Shown: positions 24,987 through 34,749 of the stretch, piece after piece
How positions within the stretch are numbered: the stretch's first letter is position 1
Layout of the letters: each line of letters opens with the position of its first letter
Assembly (NCBI GenBank): GCA_947581855.1
Contig: CANPVZ010000012.1
Location: 1-64,000 of the forward strand
Direction of reading: 5' to 3'
Source of the DNA: an uncultured Phocaeicola sp.
GTDB lineage: Bacteria; Bacteroidota; Bacteroidia; Bacteroidales; Bacteroidaceae
DNA length: 64,000 nt
The notes under the pieces: model-generated
What the model saw: the letters and a program-made list of their open reading frames with translations, nothing else
Database searches by the model: none
What the model was told of the DNA's origin: nothing
Made by a program: the position numbers and the translations under genes

Positions 24987-26417
24987 TTAGTTATTTTGAT
25001 CTGCCACGCCTCCGAACTCTTCTTCCTGTTCCGGTAAGGGGAGTATATATACTTTTTCTTTTCTGTCAGTGATATTCTGAACTAAGTATCCTTCGGCAAT
25101 GGTGTTTGAATCCAACCATTTATAACGGTAGAAGAGTTGGCCTTCGCCGTAAAATTCGCGGCGGTATTCGGCTGTCAGGTAGGTTTCTACAGCAGCAAAG
25201 TCGGCAAACGATTTTTGCTCCAGTGCACGCGCCCGGCGAACTTGGTTCAGCCAGTCGGAGGCTTTGTCTATATCGGTGGTTGATTCAGCTGCGATATAAT
25301 ACATTTCCGAAAGTCGGAGCATGGGAATGCGGTATTTGGAGTAATAGCTGTCTCCACTTTTTGACAGATATTTGGCCAGTTTGCCATTATAATCAGCTAT
25401 GGTGAATTGAGATTCGTAGCGGATATCGTTTCCTAAACCAGCCGCTTTATCATAGAATTCGTCCAGGTAATAGGTCATTTGAAGATAGTCGTATCCCATG
25501 CTGCTGTGGTCGAAATGTTCATCCGCCCAGTTCGACAGATTGTCGACAAATAAGCTGAACAATAATTCAGACGAAATGATACGGTCTTTCTTTACTCCTT
25601 GCATATCGGTGATAAGCGACAACTCTTTGTTTTCTATCAACATAAGCGCGTATTTCAGAGCGTTGGTTTTGTCGCCAGCATAATGATAAATACGTGCCAT
25701 CTCGGCTTGTACGGCATAAAGGTTCAAACGGGTAGTACGGTTCATCCGGTAGATATTGTCTTCGTTTACATCCTTTTTTACAATGGGGTCGTCCACTAAG
25801 AGAGACGCAGCTTCTTCTAAATCTTTGATACATAAGCTCACTACCTCTACCGGAGAGCTGTATGGAGTATTTTTTTTAGAAACTGTTGTTACATAAGGGA
25901 TACATTTACGGTCTTTGTCCATTTTGAAAGAGGGACCGAACAGACGCAGGATATCGAAATGCAAATAAGCGCGTAAAGCCAGAGCTTCTCCTTTTATCAG
26001 TTCGAAATTGTTTTCGGAGAAAATCTTCTTGTTTGCCTTTTCCAGGTTCTCGAGTAGATTGTTGACATTGACAACCGCTTCGTACAGGTTGGTCCAGAAA
26101 GCATTGATGGTAGGACGGACACGTGTATTCTCGTAATCGAACTTCGTCATATAGTACAGAGGGTGGGCTGTACTGCTAATGTAGTAGTTTTGTACCATAG
26201 CTTCGGGCGTTCCCATCGTTAGTTCATCGCCATACAGAGCTTGTCGGCCCATAATGGAATATACGCCGACCAGCGCATCGAAAAATCCGTTTTCGTCTTT
26301 GAACAGGTCTTTCTCTTTTATTTCGGTGCGGGGATCTACGTCAAACCAACTTTCACACGAGGTGAATAGCGTTAGCAGACCAACCAATACATATATATGT
26401 TTTCTTATATTCTTCAT
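24987..26417 (-). CDS. SusD-family outer-membrane lipoprotein
   Basis: A 476-aa protein with lipobox LLTLFTSCESW and the SusD-typical mature start FDVDPRTEIKEKDLF. The N-terminal SusD-like repeats (GVYSIMGRQALYGDEL, then YEAVVNVNNLLENLEKA, then EALALRAYLHFDILRLFG) and the C-terminal RagB/SusD part (LRLSEMYYIAAEST, then LNQVRRAR) are complete. SusD proteins cap the SusC channel and bind the ligand at the cell surface. It begins 12 bases after the SusC stop. With no carbohydrate enzyme in the operon, the ligand may be a peptide, glycopeptide or metal chelate rather than a polysaccharide. Confidence 0.92.
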   Translation of the reverse strand: MKNIRKHIYVLVGLLTLFTSCESWFDVDPRTEIKEKDLFKDENGFFDALVGVYSIMGRQALYGDELTMGTPEAMVQNYYISSTAHPLYYMTKFDYENTRVRPTINAFWTNLYEAVVNVNNLLENLEKANKKIFSENNFELIKGEALALRAYLHFDILRLFGPSFKMDKDRKCIPYVTTVSKKNTPYSSPVEVVSLCIKDLEEAASLLVDDPIVKKDVNEDNIYRMNRTTRLNLYAVQAEMARIYHYAGDKTNALKYALMLIENKELSLITDMQGVKKDRIISSELLFSLFVDNLSNWADEHFDHSSMGYDYLQMTYYLDEFYDKAAGLGNDIRYESQFTIADYNGKLAKYLSKSGDSYYSKYRIPMLRLSEMYYIAAESTTDIDKASDWLNQVRRARALEQKSFADFAAVETYLTAEYRREFYGEGQLFYRYKWLDSNTIAEGYLVQNITDRKEKVYILPLPEQEEEFGGVADQNN

Positions 26418-26429
26418 AATTATCAGGAA

Positions 26430-29400
26430 TTAAAATGAAACGTTGAGTGAAAAAGCAAAGCGGCGGGCGAACGGGTAATCCAGGCCTCGTTCTTGTTTTA
26501 CCGTAGAGCAGCGGAACACATCGTTGAGATAGCCGGTTACTTTCAGGCGTTCGGCTCCGATAAGGCGGAGAATTTGCGGTGAAGTAATATCATATCCCAA
26601 GCTGATGGATTCGCAAGTCAAGTAATCGTTGTCCTGCACGAAACGACTTGTCTGGCGGGTGGGACTTGTATCTTTTACATCCTTGAAGAATGTTATGTCG
26701 CCCGGTTGTCTCCAACGTTGTTCATAAACTCTGCGGTCTACATTCTGGTAAAGATTTGCATTTTCCACCCGATTTACTAAGGTGGTATTGTAAACCTGAC
26801 CTCCGTAGCTGTAACGGAAATTCATGCTGAAACTTAAATCCTTCCAGTTCAGAGACGTTCCGAAGATACCTTCCATTGTAGGGCGAGTATCGCCAACCTT
26901 TACCTGGTCGCTGGAGTTCCATGTATAGGTTTTGATACCTTTTTTGGTCAAATACATTTCTTGACCGTTAGACGGATCGATGCCCAGAGAACGTACGGCA
27001 TAAATGCTTGTTATGGAATTGCCTTCTTCGTAAAGTAGCAACGGGGCGGTAGCGCCTGTTTGGTCGGCTTTTGCAATGACATCCTCATTCCGTTTCTTCA
27101 TGGCATTACTAATCTTGGTAATCTTGTTCGAATTGTGTGCTCCGGAGAAATTTACGCTCCAGTAAAGACGTTTAGAAACATCGCGCAGGAACATATAGCG
27201 CAAAGAGAACTCATATCCGTTGTTTTCCGTTTCTCCGATATTTTCCGTATAAGAAGGAAAACCTAATGACGGGGCAATGGTGACATCTGCCAATAAATTG
27301 GTGGTCAGACGTTTGTATACGTCAAATGTAAAACTCAACCGGTCGTTGAACAAACCAAGATCGATACCCAGGTTCGTTACTTTCGTTTGTTGCCATTTCA
27401 GGTCATCGTTTCCGAGGCCTAACATGTGGGCCGAAATGATGCCGGCGTATTGATGCTCAATGTTGTAGGTGTATTTGCGGATCGACTGGTAAGGCGAGAA
27501 GTTCTGTGAAGCAGTTACACCGTACGAACCTCTTAATTTCAGTTGGCTGAATAAGCTGTTTTCCAGGAACTTTTCTTTATGGATGTTCCATCCGGCGCCA
27601 AGTGACCATACCGGAGCGTAACGCTGGTTGGCTCCGAATTGTGACGAACCGTCGTATTTCAGCGATGCGTCGAACAGATATTTGCTGTCGTATGAATAGT
27701 TGGCTGTCAGTAACACGCCTGCCAATCGGTTGATGTTGTAGGTCGAGGTAGGACGTGTATCCTTATAATATTGTTTGGCAAAGCTGATATCATTCATGTT
27801 CTGGCTGGGAAAACCTTCGGCCTGAATGGTACGTGTGTCGTTGGTCGTTTCGGAAATATTGAATCCCAATACGGAGTAAATATTATGTTTTCCGAACGAT
27901 TGTCCGTAGCGTAAGTTGATGTCTCCCAAAATGCTGAACATTTTTTTGCTTTCCCATTTATATTCGCCACGACGCATATATTCTTCCGGATTGCTTACCG
28001 GATCGCCCATGTTGGCGAATTTAGAATGTTGGGCCGGCAGGAAGTAATCGCTTTCGCCCGACTGGCGAGTTACACTGATACGAGCCATTAATGTCAGTGC
28101 GTTAGTGATGTTCCATTCCATAGAGAAGTTGTTGACGAAATTGAGATAATCTTCTTCATCGGTTATATTCAATTGGGCGTCATAAAGCGGGTTATTGTTA
28201 TAACCTGTAAAGTATTGCGGCACATCCTTGTCGAACAGCTTCACTAAATTGCCGTCCTTGTCATAGGGACGTTGATAAGGGTTCATCGACGTATAATTGG
28301 AAAAACTTCCATAAGGAGAGTTTTCCGCTAGGTTATAGGTAAGTTGCAGATCGTTTTTGAAGATTAAATTCTTTACACGGTAAGAAAGAAACATACCTCC
28401 TTCATAGCTGGTCCGACCCGAGCCTTTCATTACGCCCGGAGCATTCCGTGCAGTAAGGTTCATACTGTACCGCAAAGTCTTGTCGCCACCTTCCAGACGT
28501 AGATTGTGACGGTGTTCGAATGCACTGTGTACAGGCTGGGCAAGCCAGTCGGTATTGACGCCTTCTTCTACGTTGCGTTTCAGGCGTTGATAATAGTCTT
28601 GTAGAGTATTATGAGTTATGTTATTGGTTGCCTCGAAATGTCCTGCATCCACTTGTAGTTGCAATTTCTCACGGGCATTCAGCATATCGTAATCGCTCAG
28701 GTCGGGTACTACTACGGCATAGTCTCCTGTATAGCTGACTCTGATACGCCCCTCTTCCGGAGCTTTCGTCTCGATAACGATTACACCGTTTGCAGAGCGC
28801 GAACCGTATAGTGCAGCGGCTGAAGCATCCTTCAGTATGGTGATAGACTCCACTCGGTTGGGATCCATATCCATTACGCGTTGCAATGTGGTTTCGAAAC
28901 CATCCAGAATGAATAAAGGCTGGTTCGGATTGCCTGTGTAGTTGGCATCCAAATCGGTAATCCCGTTAGCCCCTCGTAATTCTACTTCAGGCAGAGCATT
29001 CGGATTGGAGCCCGTTAAGTTATTTTCTACCAGTTTAAGGGAGGGGTCCAAGGTTTTCAGACTTTGAAGAATGTTCTGGTTACCGATCTGTTTCAGCTCT
29101 TTGGCGGTAATTGTAGTGGAAGCACCGGTTGCCAATTCTTTATTACGGCGGAAAATACCTGTTACGACTACATCTTGTAGCGTTTGTGTGTCTTCGTTTA
29201 ATGTGACATTCAGGGTAGAACTGCCTCGCACCGGCAATTCTTTCGATTCCATTCCGATGAACGAGTAAACAAGGATGGGGTATTTGTCGTCGCCCGGTAT
29301 AGACAACGTATATTTACCATCGAGGTCGGTACTGGTTCCCTGATTGGTATATCCTTTCAGAAGAATGGTTACGCCAGGTAGCGGGGTGCCGGCTTTATCA

Positions 29401-29810
29401 GTGACGGTTCCCTGTATGGTTCGTGCTTTTTTTGTAGCGGCTGTTTTTTGTTTGATAACAATTTCGTTACCCGATATTTCATAAGTCAGATTTGTGCCTT
29501 TTAAGCATTTATCCAGAATCTCATGTATTTCCTTATCTCTCTCTTTGATAGTTATATCCTTTACAGCCTGTACATTTGCCGTACCGTACATGATAACGAC
29601 TCCCGCTTTGTTTTGAATCTCCCAGAGAACCTGTTCCAATGTGGCATGTTCCAGGTCGATAGAGATTTTGTTTGGGATTGTTTGTGCTAGCATTTGCATA
29701 CTGAATATGCAACAAACGATAATAAGTACACTCTTTTTTAAGTTTTTGCAGAGTATTCGTGGTATAGGTTTACCTCGTCCTGCAAACTTTTTGGGATCTT
29801 TCTTTTGCAT
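26430..29810 (-). CDS. SusC-family TonB-dependent transporter with STN signalling domain
   Basis: A 1126-aa outer-membrane transporter. After a long basic N-terminus and signal segment (SVLIIVCCIFSMQMLAQ), residues about 46-115 form an STN domain (ISIDLEHATLEQVLWEI), which contacts an anti-sigma factor in the periplasm. A carboxypeptidase-D-like domain follows (IQGTVTDKAGTPLPGVTILL), then the plug (DGFETTLQRVMDMDPNRVESITILKD and ALYGSRSANGVIVI) and a beta-barrel ending in the aromatic FALNVSF-type terminus (here FAFSLNVSF). With the ECF sigma and FecR genes just upstream this makes a complete cell-surface signalling transporter. It is the first of the structural genes, 51 bases after the anti-sigma stop. 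Confidence 0.93.
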   Translation of the reverse strand: MQKKDPKKFAGRGKPIPRILCKNLKKSVLIIVCCIFSMQMLAQTIPNKISIDLEHATLEQVLWEIQNKAGVVIMYGTANVQAVKDITIKERDKEIHEILDKCLKGTNLTYEISGNEIVIKQKTAATKKARTIQGTVTDKAGTPLPGVTILLKGYTNQGTSTDLDGKYTLSIPGDDKYPILVYSFIGMESKELPVRGSSTLNVTLNEDTQTLQDVVVTGIFRRNKELATGASTTITAKELKQIGNQNILQSLKTLDPSLKLVENNLTGSNPNALPEVELRGANGITDLDANYTGNPNQPLFILDGFETTLQRVMDMDPNRVESITILKDASAAALYGSRSANGVIVIETKAPEEGRIRVSYTGDYAVVVPDLSDYDMLNAREKLQLQVDAGHFEATNNITHNTLQDYYQRLKRNVEEGVNTDWLAQPVHSAFEHRHNLRLEGGDKTLRYSMNLTARNAPGVMKGSGRTSYEGGMFLSYRVKNLIFKNDLQLTYNLAENSPYGSFSNYTSMNPYQRPYDKDGNLVKLFDKDVPQYFTGYNNNPLYDAQLNITDEEDYLNFVNNFSMEWNITNALTLMARISVTRQSGESDYFLPAQHSKFANMGDPVSNPEEYMRRGEYKWESKKMFSILGDINLRYGQSFGKHNIYSVLGFNISETTNDTRTIQAEGFPSQNMNDISFAKQYYKDTRPTSTYNINRLAGVLLTANYSYDSKYLFDASLKYDGSSQFGANQRYAPVWSLGAGWNIHKEKFLENSLFSQLKLRGSYGVTASQNFSPYQSIRKYTYNIEHQYAGIISAHMLGLGNDDLKWQQTKVTNLGIDLGLFNDRLSFTFDVYKRLTTNLLADVTIAPSLGFPSYTENIGETENNGYEFSLRYMFLRDVSKRLYWSVNFSGAHNSNKITKISNAMKKRNEDVIAKADQTGATAPLLLYEEGNSITSIYAVRSLGIDPSNGQEMYLTKKGIKTYTWNSSDQVKVGDTRPTMEGIFGTSLNWKDLSFSMNFRYSYGGQVYNTTLVNRVENANLYQNVDRRVYEQRWRQPGDITFFKDVKDTSPTRQTSRFVQDNDYLTCESISLGYDITSPQILRLIGAERLKVTGYLNDVFRCSTVKQERGLDYPFARRFAFSLNVSF

Positions 29811-29861
29811 AGTAAGTAGTTTATAAATTTAATAGATTGTTTTGATTTCTTTCTGTTCAGG

Positions 29862-31044
29862 TCAGTCGCCCGAGGAAAAGTGAAGCGTGCGCTTTTCCTG
29901 CGATATATTTACCAGATTGGTTTTTATAAGCATATTGATAATAGGTTCCATTGTATTGTAGCGTTGGAAGTAAGCGCCGATACGTACGTTTTTTACTTCC
30001 TCGTCATCGAACCGGTAATCGAAACGATACCAACGTGCCAGCGTACGCAGTATATCTTCCAGACGTTCGTTCCGGAAGAGGAAGTGTCCCTCTTGCCAGG
30101 CTACATATTGCTTTGTATCTACTTTTTTTAGAAGAGTAGTCTGATTTTGTTTGTTGTAGCAGAACTGTTCTCCCGGATGAATTCTTTGTCCGTTAACTTC
30201 CAGAAGGCCGTTTTCGAGAGTGATTTGTATTTGTTCTTCGTCCTTATAGGCCCGCACATTGAAAGAAGTGCCTAAAACCTCAAGTTTTAAGTTTCCGGTT
30301 TTGACAATGAAAGGTTGCTTTTTGTTTTTGGCTACCCGGAAATAAGCTTCTCCCTCCATTTCAACCAGACGTTCTTTTCCTTGGAACATGACGGGATATT
30401 TTAATGTACTTTCGGCATTTAAAAAGATTTGCGTGCTGTCGGCCAATGTAAGTTGATACTCCATGCCGGTAAGGGTGCTTATGCCATTGTATATGAGGGT
30501 GTCTTTTACTTGTGGCGTAGGAAGATAACTTATCCCGCTCGGACTTTGGTGAATCTTGATACCGTTCAGTTCATTGAATACTACAGACCGGTCTACCGAT
30601 AAATAGATTGTTTCTCCGTTGTTTAAAGTTAATTGGGCAGAGTGAATTCCGGGAGGAATATGATAAACCATCGATAAGTTATCTTGATTTCTTGAAGACA
30701 GATAATAATAAGCGGCGCCACCTGCACAAGCAATACATACCAATAAAAGGGCGGCATAGCGGCTTACTGTTTTCCATCTGTGTGAGAAAATCCTGTGGGG
30801 GGGGGGTAAAGGCTTCTATTTGTTTTTCTATAACAGGCCATCTTTCTTCAAAAGGGAAAGTCTCCAAGTCCTTTTCGTGCTGTCTGAAGTTACGGCTCCG
30901 CAGCAGTTCTTTGTATAAACGTTCGTGCTGTACATTATTCAGTTTCCAACTTTTGATATCTTCCAGATCCTGTTCGGTAGCGGTTCCAAGAATCTGACGT
31001 GCTATTTTTTGTGCGATATCATCGTGTTCTTTTTTGTAGTTCAT
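29862..31044 (-). pseudogene. FecR-type anti-sigma factor, frameshifted in a C10 tract
   Basis: Two frames together encode one FecR protein. The first frame runs from the ATG at 31044 (N-terminal cytoplasmic part to EAFTPPP). The second continues as HRIFSHRWKTVSRY, a membrane helix (AALLLVCIACAGGAA), the FecR domain (PPGIHSAQLTLNNGETIYL, then FNVRAYKDEEQIQITLENG) and the C-terminal DUF4974-like part (FRNERLEDILRTLARWYRFD), to the stop at 29862. They are split by a run of ten C on the coding strand (plus-strand G10, 30797-30806). Nine C would restore a single 393-aa frame. The change could be phase variation, fixed loss, or a homopolymer sequencing error. As read, the sigma factor would lack its membrane-bound partner. 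Confidence 0.85.
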
Positions 31045-31208
31045 AATTCTCTTTGTCGAATATAGACTCTATCTGTTTGCGTTAAAATGCCGTTGTGTTT
31101 TTACTTTTCTTTTCTCATTTCTGTTATATATAACAACTGAATGTGAAAAGATGGGTATTCGAAAATGTCTTTTAACAGAAAAAAATGCAGGCTTTTTTAT
31201 CTTTTTGC

Positions 31209-31772
31209 TTATGCCGCCAAAAGAGAGGCTGGTAGCAGAAAGAGTAGATAGAAATGTTGCTTTAGTTTTTTTCTCAGTTTTTTATATGCCGTTTTCTTTA
31301 AAGCGTGCACGGTTCCTTCGGAGATAGCCAATTCGGCAGCTATTTCGCTGTTCTTCTTTCCGCATATACTGAGTTTTATGATACGTTTCATTTGGCTGGG
31401 AAGTTCTTCCACAGCTTTACGGACTAGCAGATAGGTTTCTTGCCGGATAATTTCGTCTTCAATTTTATTTTCAAACTCAAGAAGGCTTTCCGGAGAATAG
31501 GATTCTTCGTTGATAATCTGTTCGTGTTTCAGGTAGTTGAGGCACCGATTGCGCGTAGCTGTATAAAGGAAACTTTTTACTTTGTACAGATCGTTGAAAT
31601 CTTTTCTTCTTTCCCAATAGGTGAGAAGCACTTCTTGCGCAATATCTTTACTGGCCTCTTGATCGAAGATGTATTTATTAGCAAATATGCAAAGAATAGG
31701 GTAGTAGTCTTTGAATAATTGCTTGAATGAATTTTTATTATCATTTCTGATATCTTCGATGATTGTATTCAT
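31209..31772 (-). CDS. ECF-type RNA polymerase sigma factor
   Basis: A 187-aa sigma-70 family protein of the Bacteroidetes ECF group. Region 2 is visible (FKQLFKDYYPILCIFANKY, then DIAQEVLLTYWERR, then KSFLYTATRNRCLNYLK) and region 4 includes LPSQMKRIIKLS and the helix-turn-helix AAELAISEGTVHALKK. I chose the ATG at 31772 because a -7 box at 31805-31812 sits where a longer version would start. It lies upstream of a FecR anti-sigma gene and an STN-containing SusC, so the three form an outer-membrane signal relay that most likely switches on the SusC operon. Confidence 0.9.
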   Translation of the reverse strand: MNTIIEDIRNDNKNSFKQLFKDYYPILCIFANKYIFDQEASKDIAQEVLLTYWERRKDFNDLYKVKSFLYTATRNRCLNYLKHEQIINEESYSPESLLEFENKIEDEIIRQETYLLVRKAVEELPSQMKRIIKLSICGKKNSEIAAELAISEGTVHALKKTAYKKLRKKLKQHFYLLFLLPASLLAA

Positions 31773-31804
31773 TAAGAGTGTTAGTTCTTTAGACAAATGG
31801 GCGC

Positions 31805-31812
31805 ACAAAAAT
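31805..31812 (-). promoter_or_regulatory. -7 promoter box for the ECF sigma gene
   Basis: On the minus strand this reads TATTTTTG, matching TAnnTTTG, 32 bases before the chosen ATG. It supports the shorter start of the sigma gene. Confidence 0.5.
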
Positions 31813-32276
31813 ACAATATAATAATGGATTAACTGTTCTTTTTGAAAAGAAAAAGCCTCGAATCCTTCGGATATGGATATATTATGAGTCTTTATTCTGT
31901 TTAACGGAATACGTCCTTCTTTTGTTTATAAAGGATGCGTCTCTTGTGGTTGAAGACTTTGCTATTTCTTATTTTAATGAAATAGGTTTCCTTTTTCGTT
32001 CTTTGTCAAATTGAGGTAGTAAAAGTATAAAAATGTGTTGAGTAACGATAATCGAGTTAACTTTGAATGAAAGTTATAAGGTAGTTACCTTAAATCGAAA
32101 TCAGGAACACCCCGGAGTTTGCCTCTTTTAGGTTTCCTCATTTTTCGCTATATTCTTTTTTCTGTGAATAGCATTATTAGTTATTGGCGTAGCATTACTT
32201 GTGGGGAGGGATGATATTATTAATTATTCTGCGCAGCATTATTAGTTAGAATAAGGTTGAAATATGTTTACATGAT
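31813..32276. other. Gene-free region upstream of the sigma gene
   Basis: No gene is visible. A 14-base direct repeat AGCATTATTAGTTA occurs at 32170-32183 and 32235-32248, within a stretch rich in GCATTA/TTAGTTA words. No promoter can be assigned with confidence. Confidence 0.4.
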
Positions 32277-32395
32277 TTTTTTGTGCACAAACGCAAGGTA
32301 CAATTGTGCACAAATCCACTTCTCATTTGTGCACAAACGGCAACCCTATTTGTGCACATTCGAGGGTTGCGTTTGTGCACAATTCTGAAAGCATT
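32277..32395. repeat. Five palindromic TTGTGCACAA sites at exact 23-bp spacing
   Basis: TGTGCACA occurs at 32282, 32305, 32328, 32351 and 32374, each exactly 23 bases from the last. The palindrome extends to TTTGTGCACAAA in the best copies, while the 11-13 bases between sites differ. Copies 3 and 5 also form a longer inverted repeat (GTGCACAAACGGCAACCCT at 32330-32348 with AGGGTTGCGTTTGTGCAC at 32363-32380). The arrangement resembles a regulator or iteron array with sites on one face of the helix. It lies between the ECF sigma gene and the 3' end of the YgiQ gene. Confidence 0.85.
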
Positions 32396-32547
32396 TACTG
32401 TAGGGACTTTCAGAGGGGATATTTGTATGAATGGTTAGAAAATGTGTGGTAAAATATGTTGAGATAATATGTATCTTCCGTTTGCTTTCGGTAAAGCTGT
32501 GGATAAAGGTCTGTACCATACGGTTGGGATAAACTGTAAATCCCTGC

Positions 32548-34377
32548 TTATTTACGGTAAAGTCTGTCTATTAAATCAGCCCTGCCGATGCGTCGTAGTT
32601 CTGCTATGATTTTCTTCCGTTCTTCCGGTTTGTACCAAAAAAAGAATTGCCTTTGTGCCAGCTTTTCTTTGGGGGATTTGGCGGAGAATACCGGTTCCAG
32701 ACTATAAGGATGAAAACCTGTGTACCAGGCTTCCGTACTGATGGTCATCGGGGTGGGAGTAAAGTCTTGTACTTGTTCCAAATGAAAGTCCATTTGCTTG
32801 GTCAGTACTGCCAGTTCGGCCATATCCTCTTCCGTACATCCGGGATGGCTAGATATAAAATAAGGTATGAGCTGCTGATTAAGATGTTGTTCTTTGTTAA
32901 TCTTGTCAAATATCTTTTTGAACTGCTGAAACTGTTGGAACGGTGGTTTGCGCATCAAGTAAAGTACCCGGTCGCTGGTATGTTCGGGAGCTACTTTCAA
33001 TCGGCCGCTCACGTGGTTTGCAATCAGCTCTTTGGTATATTCGCGGACACTGCGGTTTACCTGCTCGTCTGCACTTTGGTGCAACAATAAATCATAGCGC
33101 ACACCACTGCCGATAAAGCTTTTCTTTATTTTAGGCAAGGCATCTACCGACTTGTAAATATCCAGTAGAGGGCGATGGTCTGTGTTCAGGTTCGGACAGA
33201 TTCTGGGGTGGATACAGGAAGGACGTTTACATTTACTGCAAATCTTCTTGTCCTTTCCACCCATGCGATACATGTTGGCGGATGGCCCTCCTAGGTCAGA
33301 TAGATATCCTTTGAAATCAGGCATTTCCGTAATTGCTTTCACTTCTTTTAGGATACTCTCCTTACTCCGGCTGACAATGAACTTACCCTGATGGGCCGAA
33401 ATAGTACAGAATGCACAGCCTCCGAAACATCCGCGGTGAATGTTTACCGAGAACTTGATCATGTCGTATGCCGGAATGCGTTTACCTTTGTATTTAGGAT
33501 GCGGCAAACGTGTGTAAGGCAGGTCGAAAGAATGGTCGAGTTCGGTTTCACTCATCGGAGGATAAGGTGGGTTTACTACTACCACCTGTCGGTCCACTTC
33601 CTGCAAGATGCGTTGCGCTTCATATTTGTTCGACTCCTCTTCGATATGGCGTACGTTTAGAGCCTGTTTTTTTTTGTCTTTCAAACATTCCTCGTGCGGG
33701 TAGAGCCATAAGTCTTCTTCACGTATTCCGAAGGGAATATTCTCTTTGCGGCAAAGAAATACGGTTTGAGGGACGTCTGTAGGAAGTTGCTTGTTTCCAG
33801 GATGTTCCAGCATCTTATGGCATAGTTCCACGATAGGTTTCTCACCCATCCCGTAGATAAGCAAGTCTGCTCCTGAATCAATCAGGATACTTTTTTTGAG
33901 TGTGTCCTGCCAATAATCGTAATGCGTAAGACGGCGCATAGACGCTTCGATACCTCCTAACACCACCGGTACATCGGGATAAAGTTCTTTCAATATACGG
34001 GTGTAAACGATAGTCGGGTATTCAGGACGCATATCATGACGCCCGTCCGGTGTATAAGCGTCTTCGGAACGGAGGCGCTTGTTGGCGGTATACTTGTTTA
34101 CCATCGAATCCATGCATCCCGGTGAAATGCCAAAGAACAGCCGCGGGCGTCCCAGTTTCTTGAAATCGCGCAAATCGTCTCTCCAGTTAGGCTGGGGCAC
34201 AATGGCCACTCGCAGACCTTCCGCTTCGAGAATGCGACCTATTACGGCTGCTCCGAAAGAAGGATGATCGACATACGCATCGGCACTGAATAGGATAACA
34301 TCCAGTGTATCCCATTTACGTAGTTCCACCTCTTTCTTAGTAGTGGGTAACCAGTCTGTGAGCTGATATTCTCGCAT
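32548..34377 (-). CDS. YgiQ family radical SAM protein
   Basis: A 609-aa cytoplasmic protein. The radical SAM cluster motif is CFGGCAFC (Cys317, Cys321, Cys324), followed by TISAHQGKFIVSRSKESIL. The N-terminal YgiQ domain is complete (DVILFSADAYVDHPSFGAAVIGRI, then RPRLFFGISPGCMDSMVN), as is the C-terminal part (HVSGRLKVAPEHTSDRVL, then YFISSHPGCTEEDM). An extra cysteine group (ICSKCKRPSCIHPRICPN) probably binds a second metal centre. The reaction of this widespread family is not established. It follows a small conserved gene by 17 bases, probably in one operon. Confidence 0.88.
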   Translation of the reverse strand: MREYQLTDWLPTTKKEVELRKWDTLDVILFSADAYVDHPSFGAAVIGRILEAEGLRVAIVPQPNWRDDLRDFKKLGRPRLFFGISPGCMDSMVNKYTANKRLRSEDAYTPDGRHDMRPEYPTIVYTRILKELYPDVPVVLGGIEASMRRLTHYDYWQDTLKKSILIDSGADLLIYGMGEKPIVELCHKMLEHPGNKQLPTDVPQTVFLCRKENIPFGIREEDLWLYPHEECLKDKKKQALNVRHIEEESNKYEAQRILQEVDRQVVVVNPPYPPMSETELDHSFDLPYTRLPHPKYKGKRIPAYDMIKFSVNIHRGCFGGCAFCTISAHQGKFIVSRSKESILKEVKAITEMPDFKGYLSDLGGPSANMYRMGGKDKKICSKCKRPSCIHPRICPNLNTDHRPLLDIYKSVDALPKIKKSFIGSGVRYDLLLHQSADEQVNRSVREYTKELIANHVSGRLKVAPEHTSDRVLYLMRKPPFQQFQQFKKIFDKINKEQHLNQQLIPYFISSHPGCTEEDMAELAVLTKQMDFHLEQVQDFTPTPMTISTEAWYTGFHPYSLEPVFSAKSPKEKLAQRQFFFWYKPEERKKIIAELRRIGRADLIDRLYRK

Positions 34378-34394
34378 GGGTTTTCAAAAAAAAC

Positions 34395-34721
34395 TTATTC
34401 CGAAACAGTATCCTGTTCTTCTTCCGGTTCCTGCTCGCTTCTCCATTTCACAAAGAGAAGTATGAGTTGATGAAGTCCGAAAGCTTTCATGTTGTTATGG
34501 TAAATCACATCAATGCATAAATCGAGAAGTTCTTTGCAATCTTCCTGTGAAGCGATAATGGAACGGATATTCAGTTTCAGTTTATCGAGGACCGACTCAT
34601 CCACAATCCCATTACTATCGATAAGATGTTGAAAAAGAGCGTATTTTTCAATCGTTTGTAGATTCTCTTCTGAGATTTCCAGGCTTCGTGTTCCAGAAGC
34701 GTTTGTTTGTATTATATACAT
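34395..34721 (-). CDS. Conserved hypothetical protein upstream of ygiQ
   Basis: A 108-aa acidic, helical, soluble protein with no recognised domain. It begins MYIIQTNASGTRSLEI and ends in a glutamate-rich tail. It has its own -7 box (34750-34757) and lies 17 bases upstream of the YgiQ gene, so the two are likely co-transcribed. Clean frame, promoter and operon position support a real gene; the function is unknown. Confidence 0.65.
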   Translation of the reverse strand: MYIIQTNASGTRSLEISEENLQTIEKYALFQHLIDSNGIVDESVLDKLKLNIRSIIASQEDCKELLDLCIDVIYHNNMKAFGLHQLILLFVKWRSEQEPEEEQDTVSE

Positions 34722-34749
34722 GATACGATGTTTTTTATGAATGATATAG

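Noticed and set aside
32277-32395. CRISPR array
   Set aside because: The repeated unit is only 10-12 bases and palindromic, the spacers are 11-13 bases, and no cas gene is near.
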